DNA of 64,000 nt from NCBI RefSeq assembly GCF_018860805.1, contig NZ_JAHKQR010000016.1:186001-250000 (forward strand), read 5' to 3'. Below, one piece after another: positions 37,941-49,197 of the stretch. Within the stretch, counting starts at the first letter, position 1. Each line of letters opens with the position of its first letter. The position numbers were made by a program, and so were the translations under genes. Source of the stretch: Aestuariibacter sp. A3R04 (GTDB taxonomy: Bacteria > Pseudomonadota > Gammaproteobacteria > Enterobacterales > Alteromonadaceae). The notes beneath the pieces are model-generated. The model did no database searches and was not told where the DNA came from. It was given only the letters and a program-made list of their open reading frames with translations.

Positions 37941-38651
37941 ATGCTGCTCATTACCCGCCCTGAACAAAAGCTGGAGGCCAGTGTAATGGCCTTCAGACGG
38001 GCAGGCATTCGCACTACCGGCGTGGCACCACTTACTATTGCCTTTAACCAACGACAAATACAGCAGTGCGAGACCCGGTTTGGTCATTCTGCTCCAGACG
38101 TCGCCATTGTTACCAGCACCTTTGCCGCCGCAAAAATTACCTCTGAGGCGTATTTTCGATCCGAAACCCAGTGGCTTGCCGTAGGCACTTCTACTGCTGA
38201 TATTTTGCGTCAGGCCGGCGTGAATGTCATTGTGCCGGAGCAACAAAATTCCGAAGGTTTGCTCGCTTTACCGCAACTCGATGGTGCAAATTGTCAACAA
38301 ATCGTTATTATTAAGGGTGAAGGTGGTCGAACCACTCTACCAGACACCCTGCGAGCAAGCGGTCACAAGGTGGAAGAATATTTGTTTTATTCGCGCAAAC
38401 CCCTTGTTCACCCTATACAAACGGAGAATTGGCAGTGGCCGGTAATTACAGGCATAGTGGCTACCAGTGGTGAAATGGCTGAACAGCTGTTTCGCATCTA
38501 TGATAAACAGGCTCTCTGTGAACGCCCGTGGCTAACTGTCAGCAACCGAATTGCTGAAAAGCTTCGCGCGGAGGGGGTAGGCAGTATCGCTGTGTGCGAT
38601 AATGCCAGTGACATCGCGCTTATCGCGTGGATAAAGGACAATTGGGAGTAA
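37941..38651 (+). CDS. hemD: Uroporphyrinogen-III synthase (HemD)
   Basis: Cyclises hydroxymethylbilane with inversion of ring D to uroporphyrinogen III. The 236-residue protein has two alpha/beta lobes and low sequence conservation, as usual for HemD. Recognisable parts are LLITRPEQKLEASVMAF, the VTSTFAAAK segment, IIKGEGGRTTL before the second lobe, and VATSGEMAEQLF. The ATG at 37941 directly follows the hemC stop; the frame is open further upstream inside hemC, which is ignored. Position confirms the call. Confidence 0.93.
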   Translation: MLLITRPEQKLEASVMAFRRAGIRTTGVAPLTIAFNQRQIQQCETRFGHSAPDVAIVTSTFAAAKITSEAYFRSETQWLAVGTSTADILRQAGVNVIVPEQQNSEGLLALPQLDGANCQQIVIIKGEGGRTTLPDTLRASGHKVEEYLFYSRKPLVHPIQTENWQWPVITGIVATSGEMAEQLFRIYDKQALCERPWLTVSNRIAEKLRAEGVGSIAVCDNASDIALIAWIKDNWE

Positions 38652-38654
38652 TAC

Positions 38655-39824
38655 ATGGCTGACAACGAAAATAAACAAACGGATCAGGAACTGGTTGCGC
38701 AGGGTAAACCCGCCGCCGACGAACCTGCTGCTTCTGCCTTCGTCAGCGACAAAAAGCAACGCGGGGATAAATCAGCGAAACCCCGTTCCCGCGGACTACT
38801 GTGGTTTGTGGTTATCATTACTCTGCTCATTGCCACAGGCACCGCTGCCGCCGGTTACTGGTTCGTTTGGAAAAAGGGCGATACCACCGCCGTCGTGGCA
38901 GCGGAGCAAGCCAGGCAACAAGCCGCTTTGGCTTCGTTAGCCGCCGACAACAACGCCCTGCAGCAACAGCTTATTGCCCTTGAAGCAAGCAAACAAAAAC
39001 TGGCTGAAACGGTGAGTAATCTCACCAGCAAAGCTGAGTCCATGCAGCTGCAAACCGAACAATTATTGTCCCAGCTCAATGATATGGAAGGCCGCAGGCC
39101 TTCAGACTGGCTTATTGCCGAAGCTGATTACCTGGTGCGTATGGCCGGCCGCAAAGTGTGGTTAGAAAAAGACACAGACACCGCTATTTTGCTGTTACAA
39201 AATGCAGATGACCGCTTAAAAGAATTATCAGACCCCTCCGTTATTCCAATACGAGGTCTTATTGCAGAAGACATTCAAACCTTGCGTCAGGCCAATTCGG
39301 TAGACAGGGTAAAACTGGCGTTAACCTTGTCGGGCATGCTCAACAAAGCTGACGACCTGCCCCTCAACACTTTTGTTCGTCCGCGAGACGAAGCAGAAAA
39401 AGCCGCTCTGACGAATTCCGTTGACGATTGGCAATCGAACCTGGCGCAGGTCTGGCGATCTATCGTTAACGACTTTATCTCAGTACGACGCACCGATGCT
39501 CCTGTTGAGCCCATGATGACCTCTCAGGAAGAATGGTTGTACAAAGAGCAATTCAAGCTGCAAATTATGCAGGCTCAGTCGGCCGTTATGGACGGGAAAA
39601 ACGCCCTGTTTTCACAGTCGCTAAACAATGCTATTGCATTGCTGAACACCAGGTTCGACGCAGACTCGCCCAAAGTGCAAGGCACAGTGTCGGCACTGGA
39701 GACCCTACTGGATACCAATGTGGAAGAAGCCTTGCCTTCGTCACTGGAGGCCATGGCACCGCTGCAACGCCTGCTTGAACAGCGCGTAAACGGCGCATTT
39801 GGAAACGGCGCGGAGGCATTATGA
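38655..39824 (+). CDS. hemX: HemX-like membrane protein of the hem operon
   Basis: A 389-residue inner-membrane protein. It has a charged cytosolic N-terminus (about 1-48), one membrane helix (about 50-72, WFVVIITLLIATGTAAAGYW), a coiled coil (about 85-145) and a large periplasmic domain (PSDWLIAEADYLVRMAGRKVWLEKD). It is often labelled uroporphyrinogen-III methyltransferase, but it has no SAM-binding motif and this label is doubtful. It overlaps hemY by 4 bases. A structural role beside HemY in the tetrapyrrole operon is the usual guess. Confidence 0.93.
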   Translation: MADNENKQTDQELVAQGKPAADEPAASAFVSDKKQRGDKSAKPRSRGLLWFVVIITLLIATGTAAAGYWFVWKKGDTTAVVAAEQARQQAALASLAADNNALQQQLIALEASKQKLAETVSNLTSKAESMQLQTEQLLSQLNDMEGRRPSDWLIAEADYLVRMAGRKVWLEKDTDTAILLLQNADDRLKELSDPSVIPIRGLIAEDIQTLRQANSVDRVKLALTLSGMLNKADDLPLNTFVRPRDEAEKAALTNSVDDWQSNLAQVWRSIVNDFISVRRTDAPVEPMMTSQEEWLYKEQFKLQIMQAQSAVMDGKNALFSQSLNNAIALLNTRFDADSPKVQGTVSALETLLDTNVEEALPSSLEAMAPLQRLLEQRVNGAFGNGAEAL

Positions 39825-40990
39825 AGCGTCTGATTTATGCCATTTTGCTAATTGTTGCCCTGCTGGCAGCAATGTTAATTGCGCCTCAGGTAGTGGGTGA
39901 TAAAGGCTACGTACTTATTTCCATGGGCACCGTAAACATAGAAATGACGGTGGTCAGTCTGTGCATTTCCCTGTTGGTGGTGGGCATCGGCAGTTGGATT
40001 TTGTGGCGATTCATTTCCCGGCTGTTTGGTCTGGTATCAGGTTCGAGAAACTGGTTTGGCGGCTTGAGCCGGCGCAAACGTCAACGCAAATTCTATCGCG
40101 GCTTTCACGCCTTGGCGGAAGGCGATTTAGAAGGCGCTAAAAAAGCCTTTCAGGACACCACCGATGGCGATTTTGACGGCGTAAATTACCTTGCTGCTGC
40201 ACAGGTAGCACATGCTCTGAACGAGCCTGATCGGGTAGCCCTGCTGCTGGAACGGGCGGCGGAATACGACAACGCCAAAGTTGCGGCGTGTATTGTATTG
40301 GCCCGCAACGATCTCGCTCAGGGCAAGCAGCAGCGCGCCCTCGACAGACTCAACGAGCTCGATGAAAAAGCCGCTCAACACCCACAGGTTATTCGCCTTA
40401 AAGCCCGGGCGATGGGAGAACTTGGTCAGTGGCAAACCCTACAGGAACAATTGCCCCAGTGGCGCAAACCGCTAAAAGAAGATTACGTAACCTGGGCACA
40501 AACAGTAGCCAAAGGGAAGTTCGCGGAAATTGCGAGTAAACAGGGGGCAAACGCCCTGCGCCAGTACTGGCAGAAGCTCCCCCGCAAAATGCGTAACGAC
40601 GATGCCTATCGCGCCGCGTATGCGCAGCAGTTACTGGAACAAGGCATGCACAAAGACGCCGAGGCGTGCCTCGTCGAGTGGCAGAAAAAAGGCCCTCACG
40701 CTGTTTTGCTGCCTCTGATGGCGCAAATCAGCATGCCAAACCCTACCGCTGCCATTGCGCTATTGGAAAAGTGGATTAAGCAAGACAGTGAAAACCCAGC
40801 CCTTTACTCTACTTTAGGCCATGTAGCTTTCAATGCCGGAGATGACGCTTTAGCTGAGAAAGTGCTGCTAAAAGCCGTTAAATTGCAGGAAAACCAACGC
40901 GATCTTATGGCACTGGCTGAAATTAGCGAGCGTCGTCATAACGATGCCCAAGCCCTGTCACTTTACAAACGCGGGTTCGCTGCAGAGTAA
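39821..40990 (+). CDS. hemY: HemY, TPR-containing inner-membrane protein
   Basis: A 389-residue protein with two N-terminal membrane helices (about 4-24 and 40-64), followed by tetratricopeptide-like helical repeats (GFHALAEGDLEGAKKAFQ, ALYSTLGHVAFNAGDDALAE, ALSLYKRGF). It is the proteobacterial HemY (not the Gram-positive protoporphyrinogen oxidase of the same name). Its exact biochemical job in heme synthesis is unsettled. It closes the hemCDXY operon; a possible hairpin follows at 40997. Confidence 0.94.
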   Translation: MKRLIYAILLIVALLAAMLIAPQVVGDKGYVLISMGTVNIEMTVVSLCISLLVVGIGSWILWRFISRLFGLVSGSRNWFGGLSRRKRQRKFYRGFHALAEGDLEGAKKAFQDTTDGDFDGVNYLAAAQVAHALNEPDRVALLLERAAEYDNAKVAACIVLARNDLAQGKQQRALDRLNELDEKAAQHPQVIRLKARAMGELGQWQTLQEQLPQWRKPLKEDYVTWAQTVAKGKFAEIASKQGANALRQYWQKLPRKMRNDDAYRAAYAQQLLEQGMHKDAEACLVEWQKKGPHAVLLPLMAQISMPNPTAAIALLEKWIKQDSENPALYSTLGHVAFNAGDDALAEKVLLKAVKLQENQRDLMALAEISERRHNDAQALSLYKRGFAAE

Positions 40991-40996
40991 AAATTC

Positions 40997-41020
40997 GGGG
41001 GTTGCTATTTGGTGGCCCCC
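40997..41020 (+). terminator. Hairpin after hemY
   Basis: GGGGGTTGC and GTGGCCCCC can pair in RNA (five G-C, then G-U wobbles and a G-C) around TATTTG, 7 bases past the hemY stop. No T run follows, so termination may need Rho. It separates the hem operon from the thiamine leader. Confidence 0.5.
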
Positions 41021-41041
41021 CGGCTTATAGTAATTAACAGA

Positions 41042-41141
41042 ACTTGTCGGAGTGCTTCGTTTTCTTCCTTGAAAACAAGCTGAGACCGCATTGCGGGATC
41101 CGTAGAACCTGATCAGGCTAATACCTGCGAAGGGAACAAGA
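41042..41141 (+). promoter_or_regulatory. TPP riboswitch (THI element) before thiC
   Basis: The conserved core is present in order: GGAGTGCTT, a variable P3-type arm, CTGAGACCGCATTGCGGGAT, then AACCTGATCAGGCTAATACC and TGCGAAGGGAACAAG. These are the THI-box signature elements that bind thiamine pyrophosphate. A downstream inverted repeat (GCAACAT at 41144-41150 with ATGTTGC at 41190-41196) and an inner hairpin may form the expression platform. thiC starts 112 bases later with AAGGA, so control may be by early termination or by hiding the ribosome site. Confidence 0.96.
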
Positions 41142-41240
41142 AAGCAACATCACCATCACCGTTTTGGCAGACGTCCGTCTCCTCTGTGCATGTTGCCCCC
41201 TTGTGTTCACTCCTGACAAGCATTTACTCCCTAAAATTAA

Positions 41241-43124
<1,884 letters not shown>

Positions 43125-43127
43125 ACC

Positions 43128-44666
43128 ATGATTCCCTTCGTACTATTAATTGGTGGCATAGACAGCAGCGGTGGCGCTGGCCTTGTTCAGGACACTCGTG
43201 GCGTGCAGGCATATGGCCTGCACGCTGCGGTGGCCACTACCCTGGTGTCATCACAAAGCCATACAAAAACCACCGAAGTAATGCCTGTCGCGACCTCGCT
43301 TTTTGCAGAACAGTTGGACGCAGCGTTTTCACTGGCCTCCCCCCGGGCCATTAAAATTGGTGCGCTGGCAAACGCAGAACAAGTTGCAGTGGTGGTTGAT
43401 AAACTAAAGGTGCACCCCACTATTCCCGTAGTGTGGGACCCAGTCCAAACCACTTCCAGCGACGTGCCTCTGGGCATACTAACCCCTGATACCGCAGCCG
43501 CACTCTTACCCCACGTTACCGTGCTTACGCCCAATATTAATGAGCTTGGCACCATTACCGGTTTGCCGGTCAACACCAACAAATCCCAGTTAATTGCTGC
43601 ACACAACTTATTGGCATACGGATGCCAGTATGTGCTGGTAAAAGGAGGGCATCAACAGAATCGTACCGTTACCGATACTCTTTATTACGCTGAATCGACA
43701 TGGCATTTTACTCACCAACAAAAGGCGAGCTTCAGCCTTCGTGGCTCCGGCTGCCTGTTGGCCACAGCCATAGCAAGTGGCCTCGCCACCGGTTACGACC
43801 CTGAAGATGCCGTGTGTCAGGCCGAAGCGGTCATCGCATACGCCTTCGAACACGCCATGAAAATTGATGACGCCATTGGTGCCGCCACCTCTGTTGCCGT
43901 TCCCCACAGCCACAGCTATTACCCCAGGGTGTACCGCGACTTTACCGACGTTTCAGACCTACCCGCATTTCCTCCACTGGATTACTCCTCCCCGGGGTTA
44001 TATCCGGTAGTTGACAGTGTGGAATGGCTCGCCCGTCTGCTGCCGTTAGGCATACGCATTATTCAATTGCGATTAAAACGCAGTGAACACTCTGTGCAAA
44101 ACATCTACTCGGCGATAAAACAAGCCGTGGCACTGGCTAAAAATTACGCCACGCAATTGTTTATCAATGACCATTGGGAGCAGGCTATTGAGCACGGCGC
44201 ATATGGCGTGCACTTAGGACAGAGCGATTTGAATCATGCCAATTTACATCGCATTGCCAGTGCAGGATTGCGTTTGGGTGTGTCCACTCACGGCTACGCA
44301 GAACTTTGCCGCGGCCTTACGCTACGTCCGTCATACATTGCACTTGGTCATGTGTACCCAACGCAAACCAAAAACATGCCGTCGTCACCACAGGGCCCCG
44401 TTCGTTTGGCCAAGTACACAGCGTTATGCGGTAACACGCCAACGGTCGCTATTGGCGGTATAAAACTGCACAATCTCGACGAAGTACTGGGGGCGAAAGT
44501 AAGCAGCGTAGCCGTTGTGACGGCCATCACCAACAGTCATGCACCTACAGATGTTGTCAGGCAATTCCAGCAGCGTATTCAGCAGGGCCAACAAACAGAC
44601 GCAGCGGTCGCATCCTTGCCTTGCCAGTCACCTATTTTACCTGTGACTGCGAGTGAACCATGTTAA
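43128..44666 (+). CDS. thiDE: ThiD-ThiE fusion: HMP(-P) kinase and thiamine phosphate synthase
   Basis: A 512-residue bifunctional protein. Residues about 1-265 form ThiD (GGIDSSGGAGLVQDTRGVQAYG, VLVKGGHQQNR, LRGSGCLLATAIASGLA), which phosphorylates hydroxymethylpyrimidine and its phosphate. Residues about 290-490 form ThiE (IIQLRLKRSEHS, LFINDHWEQAIEHGAYGVHLGQ, LGHVYPTQTKN, AIGGI), which joins the pyrimidine pyrophosphate to the thiazole phosphate. The active-site segments of both look intact. The gene overlaps thiF by 7 bases. Confidence 0.96.
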   Translation: MIPFVLLIGGIDSSGGAGLVQDTRGVQAYGLHAAVATTLVSSQSHTKTTEVMPVATSLFAEQLDAAFSLASPRAIKIGALANAEQVAVVVDKLKVHPTIPVVWDPVQTTSSDVPLGILTPDTAAALLPHVTVLTPNINELGTITGLPVNTNKSQLIAAHNLLAYGCQYVLVKGGHQQNRTVTDTLYYAESTWHFTHQQKASFSLRGSGCLLATAIASGLATGYDPEDAVCQAEAVIAYAFEHAMKIDDAIGAATSVAVPHSHSYYPRVYRDFTDVSDLPAFPPLDYSSPGLYPVVDSVEWLARLLPLGIRIIQLRLKRSEHSVQNIYSAIKQAVALAKNYATQLFINDHWEQAIEHGAYGVHLGQSDLNHANLHRIASAGLRLGVSTHGYAELCRGLTLRPSYIALGHVYPTQTKNMPSSPQGPVRLAKYTALCGNTPTVAIGGIKLHNLDEVLGAKVSSVAVVTAITNSHAPTDVVRQFQQRIQQGQQTDAAVASLPCQSPILPVTASEPC

Positions 44667-45400
44667 CGAAAGAGGAATTCAGCCGGTATAGCCGGCATTT
44701 GCTGCTTGAACCTTTTGACGACCATGCGCAGCAACAACTAAAGCGCGCCACCGTGATCATTTTTGGTATAGGCGGACTTGGCAACCAGGTAAGTATGGCA
44801 CTGGCTGGCGCCGGCGTGGGAAAACTTGTGCTGGTTGACAACGACGACGTAGCGGTTAGCAACCTTCCCCGACAATGGCTTTTCGGTAGCGCTGAGGTAG
44901 GCCAACCTAAAATTGAGGCCGCCGCCCACCGACTGACGGCGCTTAACCCTCATTGTGAGGTGGTATCTGTGCCTTTTATTAATGACGAAAAAAGCATAAG
45001 TGAGCACTTGCACACATGCAATGTACTGGTTGATTGCACCGACAATCAGACAGCGCGATTCTATATCAACCGTTTGGCATACCGGTACCACACACCGCTG
45101 ATTACCGCTGCGGCCAGTGGGTTTATTGCTTCGGTAGTGGCTTTACAACCCTGGCTAAAAACCGGCTGTTATCAGTGTCTTGAAGACGCCGTAAACGATA
45201 CACAATCCTGTATCGACCAAGGTATTTACAGCCCTGTGGTAGCAATAGCCGGACAACTGCAAGCCATGCTTACACTGAATTTGCTTACCGGGGTGGCGCC
45301 GGTTAACTGGGGTCAGTTAAGTCTTTTCGATGGCACGTTTTTTACATTGCAACAATTTACCTTGGCACGCGATCCGGCCTGCCCTGTGTGTGGAGACTAA
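44660..45400 (+). CDS. thiF: ThiF, ThiS adenylyltransferase
   Basis: E1-like enzyme of 246 residues that adenylates the C-terminal glycine of ThiS. It has the nucleotide-binding GIGGLGNQVSMALAGAGVG, DNDDVAVSNLPRQ, and two CxxC pairs (CYQC and CPVC) that bind structural zinc; the other cysteines include those that could form the persulfide link. It is very close to MoeB/HesA in sequence, but its place between thiDE and thiS shows the thiamine role. It overlaps the end of thiDE by 7 bases. Confidence 0.96.
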   Translation: MLTKEEFSRYSRHLLLEPFDDHAQQQLKRATVIIFGIGGLGNQVSMALAGAGVGKLVLVDNDDVAVSNLPRQWLFGSAEVGQPKIEAAAHRLTALNPHCEVVSVPFINDEKSISEHLHTCNVLVDCTDNQTARFYINRLAYRYHTPLITAAASGFIASVVALQPWLKTGCYQCLEDAVNDTQSCIDQGIYSPVVAIAGQLQAMLTLNLLTGVAPVNWGQLSLFDGTFFTLQQFTLARDPACPVCGD

Positions 45401-45401
45401 C

Positions 45402-45602
45402 ATGCAAGTATATTTTAATGACGACCCGGTTGCCGTACCTGAAGAATGCAGCCTGGAAGCGATGGTGAAAGAACTCACGCAAAGCAATAGCAAGCTGGCT
45501 GTAGCGGTAAATAACACCATTGTTCCTCGCTCTCAGTGGGCAGAATTTGCCTTATCGGAAAACGACCACATTGCCGCTTTCACCCTGGTTGCAGGAGGAT
45601 AA
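45402..45602 (+). CDS. thiS: ThiS sulfur carrier protein
   Basis: A 66-residue ubiquitin-fold protein that carries the sulfur for thiazole as a C-terminal thiocarboxylate. The C-terminus ends VAGG, the required Gly-Gly. Family segments include LAVAVNNTIVPRSQW and ENDHIAAFTLVAGG. The ATG at 45402 follows the thiF stop by 1 base; an open frame reaches further into thiF and is ignored. It is followed by thiG after 3 bases. Confidence 0.95.
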   Translation: MQVYFNDDPVAVPEECSLEAMVKELTQSNSKLAVAVNNTIVPRSQWAEFALSENDHIAAFTLVAGG

Positions 45603-45605
45603 ACC

Positions 45606-46379
45606 ATGCTCAATTTAGCGAATACGTCGTTTCGCTCACATTTGCTTACCGGCACAGGCAAGTTCGCATCCCCCGAACAGATGCGCGACGCTATCTCTGC
45701 CAGTAACAGCCAAATTGTTACGCTGGCGCTAAAGCGGCTGAACATCAAAGATACCAATCAGGACCCAACCCTGGCGTATCTGCAGGCCATGGACATAACG
45801 CTGCTCCCAAATACCGCCGGCGCGGCCAACGCCGAAGAGGCCATATACGCTGCCAATCTGGCCAGAGAGCTACTGCAAACGCCTTGGCTGAAACTGGAGA
45901 TCCACCCCGATCAGCGCTATTTACTGCCAGACCCCGTTGAAACCCTGAAGGCCGCCGAAACACTGGTAAAAGAAGGCTTCAACGTACTGCCATACTGCAG
46001 CGCCGACCCAGTTCTGTGCAAGCGGCTGGAAGAAGCGGGTTGCGCTGCGGTTATGCCTTTGGGAGCGCCCATTGGCTCAAACAGAGGCCTGAGAACACGT
46101 GATTTCCTGAATATTATTGTTGAACAGGCGAACGTCCCCGTTATTGTCGATGCGGGAATTGGCAGCCCCAGCGACGCCTGTGCCGCCATGGAGCTGGGCG
46201 CAGATGGCGTGCTGGTTAACACCGCCATTGCCACCGCCCGGCATCCGACAGACATGGCGGTAGCCTTTGCCAAAGCCGTGGAATGTGGAAGACAAGCCTA
46301 TCTTGCGGGCACGGCCAGCCGCCAGCGACACGCAGTGGCAAGCAGCCCGTTCACCACGTTTTTGGACACACTCGAATGA
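45606..46379 (+). CDS. thiG: Thiazole synthase (ThiG)
   Basis: A 257-residue TIM-barrel enzyme that builds the thiazole phosphate from deoxyxylulose phosphate, dehydroglycine and ThiS thiocarboxylate. Segments include [42 protein letters not shown] (split here), [13 protein letters not shown], and [16 protein letters not shown]. The Lys that forms the Schiff base lies in the usual region (LKLEIHPD). Near the start it has LALKRLN, where VxLRRxN is common; the Arg-to-Lys change is conservative. It overlaps thiH by 4 bases. Confidence 0.96.
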   Translation: MLNLANTSFRSHLLTGTGKFASPEQMRDAISASNSQIVTLALKRLNIKDTNQDPTLAYLQAMDITLLPNTAGAANAEEAIYAANLARELLQTPWLKLEIHPDQRYLLPDPVETLKAAETLVKEGFNVLPYCSADPVLCKRLEEAGCAAVMPLGAPIGSNRGLRTRDFLNIIVEQANVPVIVDAGIGSPSDACAAMELGADGVLVNTAIATARHPTDMAVAFAKAVECGRQAYLAGTASRQRHAVASSPFTTFLDTLE

Positions 46380-47488
46380 CCATCGCCAACACATTAATGC
46401 GCTACCAGTGGGACGATGTAACATTATCGCTGTACGGAAAAACCCGGGCAGACGTACAAGCTGCGCTGGCTAAATCAGCTCTGAACTGGGAAGACTTTCT
46501 GGCACTCATTTCGCCTGCTGCGGAACCTTGTGTTGCCACTATGGCCCAGCGCGCCCAAACCCTTACTCGTCATCGATTTGGCAATACAGTCTCGCTATTC
46601 GTGCCGCTGTATTTGTCGAACCTGTGCGCCAATGAATGCACGTATTGTGGGTTTACCATGAGCAACCGTATTAAACGCACGCGTTTAAACCTCGAAGAGA
46701 TACAACGAGAAGTACAGGCGATTAAAGCCATGGGGTTTGATTCGGTGTTACTGGTCACCGGTGAACATGAAACCAAAGCCGGTATGGCGTATTTCGAAGA
46801 GGTACTGCCAGTAATCACACCTCATTTCAGTGCTGTGGCCATGGAAGTACAACCGCTCAGTGAACAGGATTATCGACAGCTTAAACAGTGGGGCGTAAAC
46901 ACCGTACTGGTGTATCAGGAGACATATCACGCCGCACGCTATGGCCAGTATCATCTGCGCGGCAAAAAAGCCGATTTTCACTGGCGATTGCACACCCCGG
47001 AGCGCTTAGGGCAAGCAGGCATAAACAAAATAGGTCTGGGTGCCCTGCTCGGGTTGTCTGACTGGCGCACCGACAGTGCCTTCACCGCCTTACACCTTCA
47101 ACTGTTGCAGCAGCAATACTGGCAAAGCCGGTTTTCCGTTGCGTTCCCCCGCATTCGCCCCTGCACGGGTGGCGGCATAGCACCGGTAAATGCCATTACC
47201 GATAAGCAGTTGGTACAACTTATTTGTGCATACCGGCTGTTTCAACCAGAGGTGGAACTTACGCTATCCACCCGGGAAAGCAGTCACTTCAGAGACAACG
47301 TGGTGCCTATTGCCATCAACACCATTTCTGCGGCATCGCAAACCCAACCCGGCGGCTACAGCGCGCCGACTGAAGCCTTGGAACAATTTGCCACGGAAGA
47401 TACGCGCTCGGTAGAAGATGTGATTCAAGCCATGCAGCGGCAACATCTCGACCCGGTATGGCACGACTGGCTACCTGGGTTTGGATAG
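46376..47488 (+). CDS. thiH: 2-iminoacetate synthase (ThiH)
   Basis: Radical-SAM tyrosine lyase of 370 residues that supplies dehydroglycine for ThiG under low oxygen; aerobes with ThiO lack it. The cluster motif CxxxCxxC is CANECTYC (about residue 85). The ATG at 46376 overlaps the thiG stop (ATGA); an open frame continues upstream inside thiG. It ends the operon, and its last 18 bases overlap the convergent phoD-type gene. Confidence 0.97.
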   Translation: MTIANTLMRYQWDDVTLSLYGKTRADVQAALAKSALNWEDFLALISPAAEPCVATMAQRAQTLTRHRFGNTVSLFVPLYLSNLCANECTYCGFTMSNRIKRTRLNLEEIQREVQAIKAMGFDSVLLVTGEHETKAGMAYFEEVLPVITPHFSAVAMEVQPLSEQDYRQLKQWGVNTVLVYQETYHAARYGQYHLRGKKADFHWRLHTPERLGQAGINKIGLGALLGLSDWRTDSAFTALHLQLLQQQYWQSRFSVAFPRIRPCTGGGIAPVNAITDKQLVQLICAYRLFQPEVELTLSTRESSHFRDNVVPIAINTISAASQTQPGGYSAPTEALEQFATEDTRSVEDVIQAMQRQHLDPVWHDWLPGFG

Positions 47489-49129
47489 CGTCAGCCCTTG
47501 ATCTGTGCGCTTAACGGTCATGCTTTTTTGCACGAAGCTGTCGGTTGAGCGCTTGAGAACCGTGCGCATGGCAATGTAATCAAACATAGCGTGTGTTGAG
47601 GTTAACGTGGTTTTCACATAACCTCTGTGTTCGCAATCGGCCCACAACACTTCCGGGTTTTGTGCGCTCAATAGCCCATCGAAGACCCGCGCATACTCGC
47701 CAAAATATGAAAAACTGCCCGGCGATGTTACGCTGGTTGTGCCAATTTCGAACCCCAAATTCTTACCGCTTTGAGCATGCAATTGATTCGCCCAAAAACA
47801 GTGGCTATCACCGGTGAATACAAGCAGGTCGTTAGCATTGGACTCTAAACACGTTTCGTAAAACCGTTCTCGCGCAGCGGCATAACCATTCCAGGTGTCT
47901 AAAGATATGGGTAGTTTCCATCTTCCTAATTCCTGAGCTTTCGCCACTTTCGCCTTGGTCTTCTTTGAAAAGGCAGGGTGATTGACATTCACATGATTTG
48001 AGATATCCGGCATGTTGATTTTCGCCATGGGGATCTGATTGCCAATAAGTCGCCAAGGCTCGTTGTTCTTAACCGATTGCGCTAGATGAGTGCTTAAAAA
48101 TGCTTCCATTTCCGGGTGCAGCATACGCTGGTTGGCATTGTATAATTGCGTTTCGACGAACTTATTGCGCTTGGCTTCACTTGTTATAGCGGGCAAGTGT
48201 TGGTCATAACTAACTTGCTCGGTTCTGCCTGTGTGCCGAGTTTCAAGAGTAATTAAACTCGCCAGGTTGCCAAATTGAAAATGCCTCCACAACCTGGCCC
48301 TGTCACTCACTTCTTTAGGGTCGCGTATTGGCATCCACTCATAGTAGGCCTGTAACGATGCATCACGGCGAACGTACCAATCGCCTTCATCTTGCTGATG
48401 ATTCTGAGCACCGTGCAGGTACGGGTTATTGGTTGACTCGTGATCATCCCATGTAGGAATAAGCGGGTGAGCAGCATGCATCAGCTTAGAACCTTCGTCG
48501 GTTTTATACTGCGCATGACGAGTACGGTAGTCTGCCAGCGTAACCGTTTCATTGGCAGGTAAATGCTGTCGGTTTAACAGCTTTCCCGTAGCGCTTCCCC
48601 AACTACTTCGGCTGTACTCATACATAAAATCGCCCAAGTGCAGCACAAAGTCGATGTTATTGTCGTTGGCAATGTGCTCGTAAGCGTTGAAGTACCCAAA
48701 CGGAAAATTTGAGCAGGATACAATGGCAAATGAAAGCTGATCTAACCCGCTTTCACTAAGTGTTCTGGTTCTCCCGACTGACGAATAAACATTCTCAAAA
48801 CCGAAGCGGTAAAAGTAAGTTTGCCCCGGTTTTAAGCCTGTTACGTCTACCTTAACGGTAAAGTCTGAATCGGCCCGGGCTAGCTTTGCCCCTGATTTTA
48901 CAATGTGCGTAAACGTTTTATCTAACGCCACCTGCCACTGTACCTGAGCCGCGCTAAATACAGACAACCGCGTCCATATAATGACGCTACTATGGGTGGG
49001 GTCGCCACTGGCAACCCCGTGAGCAAATAACTGAAAAGCCTGATTAGGTAGATTCTGACTATGAGCGGCCGCGGCCAATACAGAAGCAGAAGCACCGGCC
49101 AGGAAGTGTCGACGTGTAATAGAATTCAT
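47471..49129 (-). CDS. PhoD-family alkaline phosphatase (Tat-exported)
   Basis: A 552-residue secreted phosphodiesterase/phosphomonoesterase of the PhoD family. It has a Tat signal (TRRHFLAG, about 4-12, cut after AAAHS), an N-terminal PhoD domain (FAHGVASGDPTHSSVIIWTRL), and the metallophosphatase core with metal ligands in VLHLGDFMYEY, WDDHEST and FTGDSHCFW. PhoD enzymes release phosphate from diesters using Fe3+ and Ca2+. Start is ATG at 49129 with AGGAACC upstream. It follows the FecA-type receptor gene after a strong terminator and converges on thiH. Confidence 0.93.
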   Translation of the reverse strand: MNSITRRHFLAGASASVLAAAAHSQNLPNQAFQLFAHGVASGDPTHSSVIIWTRLSVFSAAQVQWQVALDKTFTHIVKSGAKLARADSDFTVKVDVTGLKPGQTYFYRFGFENVYSSVGRTRTLSESGLDQLSFAIVSCSNFPFGYFNAYEHIANDNNIDFVLHLGDFMYEYSRSSWGSATGKLLNRQHLPANETVTLADYRTRHAQYKTDEGSKLMHAAHPLIPTWDDHESTNNPYLHGAQNHQQDEGDWYVRRDASLQAYYEWMPIRDPKEVSDRARLWRHFQFGNLASLITLETRHTGRTEQVSYDQHLPAITSEAKRNKFVETQLYNANQRMLHPEMEAFLSTHLAQSVKNNEPWRLIGNQIPMAKINMPDISNHVNVNHPAFSKKTKAKVAKAQELGRWKLPISLDTWNGYAAARERFYETCLESNANDLLVFTGDSHCFWANQLHAQSGKNLGFEIGTTSVTSPGSFSYFGEYARVFDGLLSAQNPEVLWADCEHRGYVKTTLTSTHAMFDYIAMRTVLKRSTDSFVQKSMTVKRTDQGLTLSKPR

Positions 49130-49158
49130 CGTAATGGTTCCTGAGTAACCTAAAAGCA

Positions 49159-49192
49159 AAGCCCTCTGACGCGCTGTAGCGTCAGAGGGCTT
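49159..49192. terminator. Strong terminator between the TonB receptor and phoD-type genes
   Basis: AAGCCCTCTGACGC and GCGTCAGAGGGCTT form a perfect 14-bp stem with a 6-base loop, 6 bases past the receptor stop. On the minus strand it is followed by TTGCTTTT. It should limit readthrough into the phoD-type gene, whose start is only 30 bases beyond it. Confidence 0.85.
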
Positions 49193-49197
49193 GCTGA

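Noticed and set aside
38655-39824. HemX as a uroporphyrinogen methyltransferase
   Set aside because: No SAM-binding motif is visible and the protein is mostly coiled coil with one membrane helix; the enzyme name comes from database habit.
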